A program made the position numbers and the translations under genes. Source: Fortiea contorta PCC 7126 (GTDB lineage Bacteria > Cyanobacteriota > Cyanobacteriia > Cyanobacteriales > Nostocaceae). Taken from it: DNA of 64,000 bases. The notes under the pieces are model-generated. The model ran no database searches, was not told where the DNA came from, and saw only the letters and a program-made list of their open reading frames with translations. The stretch spans positions 2,175,895-2,239,894 of the forward strand of contig NZ_KB235930.1 of assembly GCF_000332295.1 (NCBI RefSeq), in the 5' to 3' direction. This document shows, piece after piece, positions 56,181 through 64,000 of the stretch. Position 1 is the first letter of the stretch. Each line of letters opens with the position of its first letter.

Positions 56181-59100
56181 TTACTCTTCCTTAAATAATC
56201 CCAAAGAACAAATAATTTGAGGTTCCCGTTTCTCAATTTCTTCACTGACAATACACAAGCGATCGTCCCTTCGCAAAGCAACTACTAATTCTGCTAATTG
56301 CTGATTGCTAATACCGCTTCTTAATTGCCGATTTAAAGTATCAATTGCCGACTGTCTTAACGGATAACGATAAATATCATCAATGGCTTTTAATAGTTCT
56401 TCAGTCACAAACAAAGTGTTTTTCATCTCTTGTGCATAACTTTTCAATCGTTCGTAACTACGGAATCTCGCACCCGATGGTCTACCCAATTGACCACCCA
56501 TATTCTTTTCTTCTTCAGCCAGCAATTGAGTACCTTTTTCAACTAAATTATGATGCTGTTTATCTTTAGCTATTGCTGGTGTTGATTCTTCACAAGCTGC
56601 CATTTTTAACACAGCTAACTGCGATTGAGTTACACTATCACCATTGCGATCAACGTAAATTAAAGCATCATTTCCCTGAGTGGTTTTCATATACATTAAT
56701 ACTCCCTCTGGTTGCACTGGTTGGGGTATATGTCCACGAGTAGAATAAACCACATTCTGCATTTCTTCGATAGTTTTTTTCAGTGCAGGATTATCATCAG
56801 TTGCTTGTTTCCAAATTTGAAATGCTTCTGAAGTTAAATCAACTTCTGTATCTTCATCTCCATCTAAAACACCCGATTTTTCATTATATAAATCCAAAAT
56901 TACTTGTGGATCATCATCCTCAAAAAATGTCTCATCAGTCCCCACAACTTCGGCATTTTCTTGTAATCTTTGCTTGAGTCTTTCCCGCAAATTAATAATA
57001 CGTTCAACACCTTCAGCAGGAAGAAAAGAATAACAGAGAATTTTTTCAGCATTTTGACCAATTCGATCAACCCGTCCAGCCCTTTGAATTAATCGAATAA
57101 TTGCCCAAGGTAAATCCCAATTTACAATAATTGCACAATCTTGTAAATTATGACCTTCACTTAAAATATCTGTGGCGATTAATATCCGTAATTCATCTGT
57201 TGATGATACCCTATCTCGCTTATTATTACTCACAGGGCTAAATCTTCCCGTCAGTTCTGTAGGAGATTGCGATCGCCCCGTTACTCCTCCTACTTTGGTG
57301 ATGTTTTTTGCTTGTAAGTTATCTGTTATGTAGCGTACTGAATCTGCAAATTGTGTGAAAATTAATACCTTTTCGTTGGGGTGTGTTTCTGTTAATAGAT
57401 TAATTAAGGCTATCAATTTTTCATCTGCTTGAGAATTCCATTTACCAATTTTTTGCAATATATTAATTAGGGCTTTCGCATCAGTTAATAAATCTTTTTT
57501 TAGTTTTTTAATATCAAACAATGACGAACGCAGCCATTTAAAACGACGCTGATATCGGGTAGTATATTCCTGATAAATTGATTCTGCTTGTTGTCTAAAA
57601 GCTTTTTCTGTTGATCCCAGGATTTCTTCTACCGCTTTTTCTCCCCTATCTGCTATCGGGGTGAGGTCATCTTCTTCTATTTCCACATCAAATAAACTTG
57701 CTGTCACCGAATCAGCATCCTCATCATTATTTCTCGTATCTAATAATTCTGAACTTTGAGTACCAATAGGGATATCAAGCTCGTTTTCTAAAGCATATAA
57801 ATAAATAAAATTACGTAAAATGTGACGTTCAATTGATTGAATAAAAGCAAAACCGCTACTTTCTAGGCGTTTAAATAAATTAGTGCGGGAAAAACCCATC
57901 AATCTACGTCCACCGCGAAATAAACCGCTAATTTGGCGCTGTTCTATATCTGTTGGTGGTTGTTCAGGTTTTGCTGCTACATAATTACCCAATCCATAAC
58001 GGGGTAAATTTAGTTCATTAATTACTGCAATTATTGCTTCCGAATAAAGGGAAGAATACGAATCATTAGCAGTATCTAAAGTAAATTTAATCGTGCGGGG
58101 TAAACGTTCGGGAAAATAAGAACGTCTACCATCAGGGAACTCTAAATATTTACGTATTACTTGTTTATTTTGATTAAGGGAAGAAAAACTGGGGTCAGAT
58201 TTGGCATAATTATCTTTAATAAATGAACGAGTCCGCCGCACCATATAGCGTTTCATCAATTCTCGCCAATCATCGGGATGTTCACTTTTTTCAAAAGCAG
58301 CAAGAGATTTAACAGAACATTGATGCTTTCTAATAAATTGCAATTCTCCTAAAGAACCTCCTCCCAATTCATTAATTAAAGCTTCCGGTCTAAAACCCAA
58401 ATCTTGGTCTTCAGGAAGAAATAATCTTAATTGAGCAGAAAGGTCAAGATAAGTTTTATTATATGGGGTTGCCGAAAGTAAAATGCATTTGCTTTCATTG
58501 GTTGCAATATATTCTGCGATCGCTCGATATCTTTTTCCTTCTCGATTGCGTAAATTATGACTTTCATCTATTAACACCAACCGATAGCGACGCAATTCTG
58601 GTAACAAATTTTGGACGTTACTAATGGACATTACCTTAGCATAAAGCCGATAATTATCCACATATTCTTGCCACATCGAAGTTAAGTTTTTCGGACAAAT
58701 AATTAAAGTTTCCCAAAAACAATCTTCTTGTAATATTTTTGCTAAAGCAGTACCAACTAATGTTTTACCCAAGCCCACAACATCCCCGACAATTACCCCA
58801 CCACGACGAGTTACATGACGCGCTGCTAGTTGTACCGCTGCTTTTTGGAAATCAAACAAATTATTAAATTCACGCGGTATTCGGAATTCTGAAAGTCCAG
58901 CGATCGCTTCATGGGATAAATGATAAGCAATCTTCAAATAAATATGATATGGTGGAATTAATTCTTCCCTTGCCCAACTGTTATCAATTATTTCGGCAAG
59001 CTCTTTAGAAATATCAATACAACCGTAATCTTGCCAACGGTCTTCAAACCACTTTTGCAGTTTATTCGTCGCATCATAATCTAGAATATCAACATTTAAT

Positions 59101-59618
59101 TCCCCTTGTTTTCTCAAACCTGCCAAAGTCAAATTACTACTACCTAAAAATCCAACTATCGGACTATTCGGGTCATGGCGATGAACGAGATATAACTTAG
59201 CGTGGAGAGGATGGGCTAAAAATAATTTAATAACTAATTTCTTCGTTTTTAATTGACGGCTTAAAAGACGTAAACCTGCTTCATAATTATCTGTTGGCGC
59301 ACCGAGAGTAAGCTGTTGGCGAAACTCCGCCGCTATCTTTTTTTTGAGACGAATAATAGTACTATTATCGAGCCTACCCTCCCCAGCACCCAACGTAAAT
59401 GCACCATGCACCTCATCGCTGGGTAAAGTTTGCATCCCCACCAACAAGCGACAACAAGAAGTTTCTCCCCCAACATACTGTTCAATTAAATCATCAAGCT
59501 TGCGCCAACCTCTGAGGTTAAAATAACCCACGCAAAAATCAGCCCGATAAGATACTTTGAGGGTATCCCGCAAAATCGGTAGCAGTTGTAAGTCAATGTT
59601 GTCAAAGATGCGTGGCAT
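56181..59618 (-). CDS. Phospholipase D-like / superfamily 2 helicase fusion
   Basis: A 1145-residue protein. The N-terminus has a PLD-like nuclease module: HAKLYLVHRH (His139, Lys141) and GSSNLT (about 159-164), one HKD-type half. A helicase core follows: Walker A GDVVGLGKT (278-286), DESH (351-354), SATPYN, and motif VI QRAGRVDRIGQ. It resembles SNF2-type restriction helicases such as those with methylases in defence systems (BREX/DISARM-like), but the fusion is not one of the classical names I can assign. On the same strand, VapBC then the Eco57I methyltransferase follow. ATG at 59618. Confidence 0.88.
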   Translation of the reverse strand: MPRIFDNIDLQLLPILRDTLKVSYRADFCVGYFNLRGWRKLDDLIEQYVGGETSCCRLLVGMQTLPSDEVHGAFTLGAGEGRLDNSTIIRLKKKIAAEFRQQLTLGAPTDNYEAGLRLLSRQLKTKKLVIKLFLAHPLHAKLYLVHRHDPNSPIVGFLGSSNLTLAGLRKQGELNVDILDYDATNKLQKWFEDRWQDYGCIDISKELAEIIDNSWAREELIPPYHIYLKIAYHLSHEAIAGLSEFRIPREFNNLFDFQKAAVQLAARHVTRRGGVIVGDVVGLGKTLVGTALAKILQEDCFWETLIICPKNLTSMWQEYVDNYRLYAKVMSISNVQNLLPELRRYRLVLIDESHNLRNREGKRYRAIAEYIATNESKCILLSATPYNKTYLDLSAQLRLFLPEDQDLGFRPEALINELGGGSLGELQFIRKHQCSVKSLAAFEKSEHPDDWRELMKRYMVRRTRSFIKDNYAKSDPSFSSLNQNKQVIRKYLEFPDGRRSYFPERLPRTIKFTLDTANDSYSSLYSEAIIAVINELNLPRYGLGNYVAAKPEQPPTDIEQRQISGLFRGGRRLMGFSRTNLFKRLESSGFAFIQSIERHILRNFIYLYALENELDIPIGTQSSELLDTRNNDEDADSVTASLFDVEIEEDDLTPIADRGEKAVEEILGSTEKAFRQQAESIYQEYTTRYQRRFKWLRSSLFDIKKLKKDLLTDAKALINILQKIGKWNSQADEKLIALINLLTETHPNEKVLIFTQFADSVRYITDNLQAKNITKVGGVTGRSQSPTELTGRFSPVSNNKRDRVSSTDELRILIATDILSEGHNLQDCAIIVNWDLPWAIIRLIQRAGRVDRIGQNAEKILCYSFLPAEGVERIINLRERLKQRLQENAEVVGTDETFFEDDDPQVILDLYNEKSGVLDGDEDTEVDLTSEAFQIWKQATDDNPALKKTIEEMQNVVYSTRGHIPQPVQPEGVLMYMKTTQGNDALIYVDRNGDSVTQSQLAVLKMAACEESTPAIAKDKQHHNLVEKGTQLLAEEEKNMGGQLGRPSGARFRSYERLKSYAQEMKNTLFVTEELLKAIDDIYRYPLRQSAIDTLNRQLRSGISNQQLAELVVALRRDDRLCIVSEEIEKREPQIICSLGLFKEE

Positions 59619-59702
59619 GATTTTAGACTCACCGACGTATTTTACTTCATTTCAAGATACCCATCACATTGTTAATTCTGAAACGTATAGTAATAAGCTC
59701 AA

Positions 59703-59921
59703 TTACGCAACTTGATAAACTGTTGGCTGTGGAAGCGGTTCATTTGTGGCTTCGTAAGCCATAATTAGGGATTCTAACGCTTCAATACCGTTCGCCACAG
59801 CTTCTTCATAAGTATCGCCATGAGTGCGCCAACGCTGTCCGGGAAAATCAGGAAATCCAACTAAGAAGCAGTTGTCTTCAACAGACCATTGAATCAACAT
59901 TTGATACTTAAATTTACTCAT
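59703..59921 (-). CDS. hicB: HicB-type antitoxin
   Basis: A 72-residue HicB. SKFKYQMLIQWSVEDNCFLVGFPDFPGQRWRTHGDTYEEAV matches the partial RNase H-like fold of HicB antitoxins. Its ATG overlaps the end of a HicA-type reading frame upstream by 8 bp, the canonical hicA-hicB order. It begins 85 bp upstream of the PLD-helicase gene on the same strand. Confidence 0.9.
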   Translation of the reverse strand: MSKFKYQMLIQWSVEDNCFLVGFPDFPGQRWRTHGDTYEEAVANGIEALESLIMAYEATNEPLPQPTVYQVA

Positions 59922-60141
59922 CTTCCTGCTTCTCCTGCTGTTGTTTCTCCTCTACCTCTTTTATAGCTTGTTGCACATCCTTTTCTTGGTAGGGTTTAGC
60001 GTCCGACCTTTCTTTTCCCGAAACCGTTAGCTTTCCAGCATATAAAGGATGTATCCAGTTAGTGTGGCTTCCTTTTCCTGGTAGTTCGGTAAAACCTACT
60101 TGGCGTAGCCATTGTTTTAATTCCCTAATTTTCTTAGGAAT
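59914..60141 (-). pseudogene. HicA-type toxin with no canonical start codon
   Basis: An open frame immediately upstream of hicB encodes PKKIRELKQWLRQVGFTELPG, then GSHTNWIHPLY, KLTVSGKERSDAKPYQEKDV, a full HicA RNA-binding (dsRBD-like) domain with the conserved His in GSHTNW. At the position where Met is expected, the codon is ATT (60141-60139), and the nearest upstream in-frame codons are ATA then TAA. No in-frame ATG or GTG is near the domain start. Either the toxin starts at the rare ATT, or the start has been lost by mutation, leaving the antitoxin alone. The 8-bp overlap with hicB is intact. Confidence 0.75.
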
Positions 60142-60240
60142 TATTTAGATCGACTATCAACCACAGTATATTAACCTCAGTGTGCGATCGCACAAATATA
60201 TAAAGTTTAATACATTAATATACTGTTACAATTCTAAAAT

Positions 60241-60280
60241 TAAGGTGGGTTGAAAAGAGCGCTGCGATCATACATAGAAT
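60241..60280 (+). other. Short CRISPR-repeat-like segment with possible tRNA-directed guide
   Basis: The stretch taaggtgggttgaaaag (60241-60257) resembles the 3' end of type V-K CRISPR direct repeats (ggtgggttgaaag), and the following bases include gctgcgatc, which occurs in the adjacent tRNA-like sequence. This fits a delocalised crRNA beside a CAST end, but the 9-bp match overlaps the HIP1 motif GCGATC and could be chance, and the register with a PAM is not exact. Confidence 0.45.
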
Positions 60281-60313
60281 TAAATATGTATAGTAGCTTG
60301 ATGATAAGTTGAA

Positions 60314-60404
60314 GGCCAATTAATTTGGCATCGCAGACAGCAATTTGACAATATGGTCATGAATTTGTCAACGCGGTCAAATAATTTGGCAATCGACATG
60401 TACA
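60314..60404 (-). mobile_element. Tn7-like (CAST-type) transposon end
   Basis: Read on the minus strand from 60404 the sequence starts TGTACA and then shows four phased 17-bp units with core TTG(A/C/T)CAAATT or TGCCAAATT at 60375-60391, 60355-60371, 60335-60350 and 60314-60330, about 20 bp apart. Type V-K CAST ends start TGTACA and carry similar TnsB-site repeats. Only this end is in the window. No transposase, cas12k or tniQ gene is seen. Confidence 0.6.
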
Positions 60405-60406
60405 AA

Positions 60407-60480
60407 TGGAGAATAGGAGACTCGAACCCCTGACCTCTGCGGTGCGATCGCAGCATTACTAGACCAACTAAAGGCTCCCT
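60407..60480 (-). tRNA. Degenerate tRNA-like sequence (anticodon arm CGC)
   Basis: The minus-strand sequence forms an anticodon arm CTGCG-ATCGCAC-CGCAG (anticodon CGC, T33 present), a T arm AGGGG-TTCGAGT-CTCCT with conserved GGTTCGA, a D-loop with GTTGG and a 3' CCA. The acceptor ends do not pair (5' AGGGAGCC against 3' CTATTCTCC), so it is probably a pseudo-tRNA or a chimeric integration product. It abuts the transposon end at 60404 and lies 39 bp from a truncated integrase gene, so it marks an insertion hot spot. Confidence 0.45.
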
Positions 60481-60518
60481 AGCTGTCCTAATGCCGTTCT
60501 TAGGACAGGTTTAGGACA

Positions 60519-60780
60519 ATGAGGGAAATAAAACCAACCAATAACAACGGTTCCATCCAATTGAAGTTCTCCTGGGGTGGTAAGCGCTACAGTTTCAACC
60601 CCGTCCCTGGTGGACACTACGCCAACAGACGTGATATGGCAACTGCAACATCCATCGCCACACGGATACAGCATGACATCCTGGCAGGGTACTTTGACCC
60701 AACCCTGGAACGCTACCGACTTGCCCCAAAATTAGAAGCCCCCCAGTCAACGTTGACAACATTACTGGCGCTATGGGAAA
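60519..60780 (+). pseudogene. Truncated phage-type integrase (N-terminal arm-binding region)
   Basis: The first about 87 codons read NGSIQLKFSWGGKRYSFNPV and MATATSIATRIQHDILAGYFDPTLERYRL, then LLALWE, the N-terminal arm-binding module of cyanobacterial tyrosine integrases. A 183-bp MITE interrupts at 60780 and no catalytic region (Arg-His-x-x-Arg, Tyr) follows. It starts 39 bp from the tRNA-like sequence, the usual place for such an integrase. Non-functional as found. Confidence 0.8.
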
Positions 60781-60962
60781 ATGGCACTAAGAAAAGCCCA
60801 AAGGCTTGTGTCATCTGGTTCCCAGCCTCCAGGCTGGGAATGTATTTAAAAGAGGCTCTGCCTCTTGTCAAGCTACTGGAGGCGGAGCCTCCCAGAATGG
60901 GTTCCCAGCCTAGAGGCTGGGAACCAGTCAGAGCAAGGGCTGTATCTTTTCTTAGTGCCATT
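60780..60962. mobile_element. 183-bp MITE with terminal and inner palindromes
   Basis: The ends atggcactaagaaaag (60781-60796) and its exact complement (60946-60961) give a 16-bp terminal inverted repeat. Inside are ctggttcccagcctccaggc and a second copy ccagcctagaggctgg, forms of a dispersed cyanobacterial palindrome. It interrupts the integrase reading frame. Confidence 0.75.
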
Positions 60963-60971
60963 CGCTCATAA

Positions 60972-61240
60972 CGCATTGAATGGAGAATCTAGCACTCAAA
61001 CTCTGCGCCCCTGAAGCGCTTTACTCTGTTTTTTCTCTGTCTTGAAAAGTTTTGTGGAAGGAAACCTTCCCCACAAACTTTTCGCTGCGTTTGAAAAAGC
61101 TACGAAGAAAGAGAAATGCTGTACTAAGTCCAGAGCAGAGTATTCATCGGTACATCGGTACTTATTTGTTAGCGATGTAGGATGCATCTAGTCGGCTCCA
61201 TCCACTAATTTCCAGAAATTGGCTAGTTACACCAGCAGTT
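60972..61240. other. Gap left of IS701-type element
   Basis: About 270 bp. A gtggaagg/ccttcccc hairpin lies near 61057-61076. A minus-strand frame (60996-61187) encodes nothing recognisable and is probably non-coding. No promoter can be assigned. Confidence 0.5.
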
Positions 61241-62693
61241 ATCCCTCTTCTGTCACTTTCCGGAATGAGCAAGTAGTAACTAAGCGAAATTATCCAGAAG
61301 CATAATAGGGTTTAAATTGATTCATTGCACTAATTAATTGATTGAATCCCAGCAATAAATGAGAATTAGGGAAAATATGTATCCAGGGATAAATCAACCA
61401 AAATAGTAAGAGTGGTTGGGCAATGAGACGTAGATTATTTAAAGTATTTTTCCATCCGGATTCATGGTTCCATTGTTGATGATTAGAAAAATCAGCATCA
61501 CTATTTTCTTGTAACTCAGGTTCAATTTTACGAGATAGATTTAAGCCTAACAAGGCGGAAGAATTTAAACTAATCATTGTGTAAACACAAAAAATCATTT
61601 CCCACCATCTCTCAATATGTTGAAAATTTGTGAACCGATAATTTGTCCAACCTAGTTCCTGTTTACACTGTCGAAAACCATATTCTACCCAGGTTCTTAA
61701 TCCATATAAATCTCCTAAAGTTTTCTTGAGATTACCTTGAAGATTTGTCATTACGAAAGAAGTTGAATTCTCTGGCATGGTTTCTGGATCAGTGGTTATT
61801 TCCCAGTAAGTTATGGCTCTTTTTTTACCATAAATTATTTCCCTAATGTATCTAATTTCTGATTTCTGATTGCTAAATGTTTTTTCAAATTTACACCATT
61901 TATTCGCCCTAACGCTCTGTCCTGCTGGCAACCAGACTCCATGATTACTTCTTATTGCTACAACATAATCTAGTTGATATTCAGCTAGTTTTCTAATAAA
62001 TTGGCTACTTTCACCATACAAACTATCTGCTAGTACTAATTTAATATTAAAGCCTGATTCAATTAGCTCCGTAATAATTTCTGATGCTAATTCTATTTTA
62101 GTTTTATATTTATCTCCTGATTTTAGCGTCCCTTTTGGTTTGAATATTTTTACACTTAAAGGAAAAGTTATATTAGAGTAAAGTCCATAAGCATTCACTG
62201 AAACTATTCCATTATCGACTTTTCCGACACTCCCTAAATATTGCCTAGCTACATAATCAGTCTTCTTTCCTTTTTTCCTGTCTCCTGTTTCATCTATTAC
62301 TACTGTAATCGCATTGCCATCTAATGCTGTTTTTAGTCGATTTAATCTTCGTTGTTTTAATTCCTCTACTGACCAATCTGAATTAGCTAAAAAATGATGT
62401 AATGACTGTGCAGAGTTTATACTTACGGCTTTCGCTATCTCTGGTAACGATTTTCTTTTAATTGGTGACATTATTCCCAGATGTAAATATTTGAAACACT
62501 CATAATTTCTTACTTCTTTAAACAGGTCTTTATACTCTGCACAATATTCATCTATGATGGTAACTGTTGGGTGAGCATCTCTTGGCAAATGCTTGAGGAT
62601 TTGTAATTCTACATCCATTGCCCTACTTACCTTTCAAGGTTTTCTTTTTTTATTCTTTTATTCAGAATACCCGGAAAGTTACAGAAGAGGGAT
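61241..62693. mobile_element. Complete IS701-type insertion sequence
   Basis: Terminal inverted repeats atccctcttctgtcactttc (61241-61263) and its partner (62671-62693) match at 22 of 23 positions and enclose one transposase gene. The target duplication is not clear. It is inserted into a related, now truncated, transposase (62694-63214). Confidence 0.85.
61290..62618 (-). CDS. IS701-type transposase (intact)
   Basis: A 442-residue DDE transposase: VVIDETGDRKKGKKTDYVARQYL gives the first catalytic Asp region, LVLADSLYGESSQFIRKL the second, and TWVEYGFRQCKQELGWTNYRFT the Glu region. The N-terminus EVRNYECFKYLHLGIMSP is family-typical. The frame is uninterrupted and the element has well-matched ends, so it may still be active. 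Confidence 0.9.
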   Translation of the reverse strand: MDVELQILKHLPRDAHPTVTIIDEYCAEYKDLFKEVRNYECFKYLHLGIMSPIKRKSLPEIAKAVSINSAQSLHHFLANSDWSVEELKQRRLNRLKTALDGNAITVVIDETGDRKKGKKTDYVARQYLGSVGKVDNGIVSVNAYGLYSNITFPLSVKIFKPKGTLKSGDKYKTKIELASEIITELIESGFNIKLVLADSLYGESSQFIRKLAEYQLDYVVAIRSNHGVWLPAGQSVRANKWCKFEKTFSNQKSEIRYIREIIYGKKRAITYWEITTDPETMPENSTSFVMTNLQGNLKKTLGDLYGLRTWVEYGFRQCKQELGWTNYRFTNFQHIERWWEMIFCVYTMISLNSSALLGLNLSRKIEPELQENSDADFSNHQQWNHESGWKNTLNNLRLIAQPLLLFWLIYPWIHIFPNSHLLLGFNQLISAMNQFKPYYASG

Positions 62694-63214
62694 ATCTCGG
62701 TTTTCTTCTCAAATAATGGGTCTTGTTTCCCCTGTGGTAATGAATCAGCGTGCTGATATAACTCTATATCTAATGGTAGGCTTTTTCTGCCATCATATAA
62801 ATGACTTGTTACCACTACTATTCCATTATCAGTCTTACCGATTTCTCCAATATATTGTCTTCCAACTCCTTCAGTCAAGTTACCACTTTTCCTATGCCCT
62901 GAATCATCAATTATCAAGCTAAATCCCCGATTAATTCTAGTCTGACTACACTTGTTCATTACCTCCAAGCGTCTTTCATTCAGCTTTTTAGCCGACCAAG
63001 GTGCATCTGTTAAAAAGTGGTGTAATCTATGGTAATTCACCCCTATGGCGTTTCCTGCCATCTGTAACAGGTTTTTTCTCTCACTTTCCCCCAATAATCC
63101 CCCTAAATAATGTCTGAACTCCCTTTTTTGCGCTTGATGATTAAATACATCATCAAACCTTTGACACCATTTTTCAAAGCATGGGGGCATGGCTGTGGGA
63201 GTTGTCTCTTTCAT
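62694..63214 (-). pseudogene. IS701-type transposase truncated by another insertion
   Basis: Start MKETTPTAMPPCFEKWCQRFDDVF, then IDDSGHRKSGNLTEGVGRQYIGEIG matches the first third of an IS701-type transposase distinct from the one inserted in it. After FEKKTEI the frame runs into the inserted element's end. The C-terminal two thirds do not reappear on the other side of the inserted copy, so a deletion accompanied or followed the insertion. Confidence 0.85.
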
Positions 63215-63292
63215 CAGGCTTATTTTAACGTGAAACCTATGCTATATCTGCATTATAACCTCTTTTGCTCTCTTTTTTTGCTTAAGTCCCGG

Positions 63293-64000
63293 TAATAAGT
63301 TATAAGCCAGCAAATAAGCATAGATTTCTTTACGAACCATAGCTGGAGTTTTACATCTTTAAATGTCCATACCAAAAGAAGTTTTTAAATGTCTTAAATC
63401 TAACTCCACATTCCAACGAGAGTGGTAAAGTTCTATTATCTTGTTAGTTGGGAAAGCTTCAATGTCAAGTAAAGTGGTAATTAAAGTAACTGATTTTGTG
63501 CGGAAGCCTGGAATCTGAATTGAATAAAATATCTCTCGAATTTTCAAGCTATTAGGTAAAGCCGCAAATTCTTCTTTTGTTAATGTTGTTGGGCAAGTTT
63601 TTGGTTGCTCCCAAGTTAAGATTTTATCATTCTTTCCAACTAGACGACCACCTTGTAATTTCTGACATCGACCATTATGTTTTCTGACAATAGCATCACA
63701 ACCGTTATTAGAAATCCAGAAAAAATCAGCATAAGAGCAAAAAGCACTATCACCTAATAGAATATCTAGTGGATTTAAAAACTGATATATTCTTCTGGCT
63801 AATTTGAGATCGTTAGTATTCAATATATCAATAGCTAAAGCCGTTGCAGCACCAGTTATCAGGCTGAAAATCACACAAATACTCGCGATAGGAAAACCAC
63901 ATCCAGGTTCTTGACTAATTGATTGAGGGTACGCTTGTTGATTTTCTGGAGTATCTGGCATTGACACAGTTGAACAATCGATTAATTTAACATGACGACC
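63293..64000 (-). pseudogene. IS4-family transposase with internal stop, 3' truncated, runs off right edge
   Basis: The frame is open from the right edge: GRHVKLIDCSTVSMPDTPENQ (first catalytic Asp, with Cys where Gly is usual), LGDSAFCSYADFFW (second Asp), and LYHSRWNVELDLRHLKTSFGMDI (Glu). A TAA at 63359-63361 stands in place of the usual Leu; the frame then continues RCKTPAMVRKEIYAYLLAYNLL before diverging. So the gene has a nonsense mutation and has lost its C-terminus, probably by insertion of the adjacent element. The N-terminus is outside. Confidence 0.8.

Noticed and set aside
60258-60280. A fully matching tRNA-directed spacer
   Set aside because: Only 9 contiguous bases match, they overlap HIP1, and the distance to a PAM and the terminus (about 52 bp) is slightly shorter than the usual 60-66; so I report it only as possible.
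60996-61187. 63-residue minus-strand reading frame
   Set aside because: No family likeness and located in a hairpin-rich spacer between mobile elements.

Overview
The window comes from a filamentous cyanobacterium, most likely of the Nostocales. Evidence: many GCGATCGC (HIP1) sites, photosystem II genes (psbA, psbB, psbT), phycobilisome linker genes (cpcG, cpcD), a CrtW-type ketolase, a Mo-nitrogenase-associated small protein, and intergenic tandem heptamers and palindromic repeats of the kind common in that order. No rRNA gene or CRISPR array was found.

Layout. 1-13.5 kb is core chromosome: a truncated UPF0182 membrane protein, a DUF697-type GTPase, a small XRE regulator, a cpcD-cpcG linker pair, a J-domain protein, a MAPEG protein, the minCDE division-site cluster and a DUF1537-type sugar-acid kinase. 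13.7-23.2 kb is more accessory: a MazF-type toxin pair, a DUF29 protein, a 116-bp MITE, a Ser/Thr kinase fused to a formylglycine-generating-enzyme domain, a 13-copy 21-bp tandem repeat, a glutamate/leucine-type dehydrogenase, an RTX calcium-binding protein, and a sigma factor with an unrecognised partner. 23.4-49.9 kb is again mostly core: carotenoid oxygenase, pteridine transporter, ketoacyl synthase, lipoprotein cyclophilin, an OmpR-type regulator, the arsM-arsS arsenosugar pair, psbA, aroC, a nonsense-mutated DUF29 gene, SemiSWEET, a B12-type radical SAM protein, crtW, hrcA, a rhodanese, psbB-psbT, rps1, a HAD hydrolase and a TxlA-type thioredoxin.

50.7-64 kb is a genomic island. It holds an Eco57I-type adenine methyltransferase and a PLD-helicase fusion, which together look like a restriction or anti-phage cassette. 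Between and beside them lie a VapBC-type pair and a HicAB pair. On the right, the island is bounded by a sequence closely resembling the end of a Tn7-like, CRISPR-associated (type V-K) transposon: a TGTACA terminus, four regularly spaced TnsB-site-like repeats, and a short stretch like the 3' end of a type V-K CRISPR repeat followed by a possible tRNA-directed guide. This end abuts a degenerate tRNA-like sequence. On the tRNA's other side are a truncated phage-type integrase, a MITE, and a nest of broken insertion sequences running off the right edge. No cas12k, tnsB, tnsC or tniQ gene and no second end are visible, so the end is orphan or decayed.

Some dispersed palindromic repeats have entered coding sequence in frame. 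The methyltransferase carries a three-copy 57-bp minisatellite and two other repeat-like insertions.
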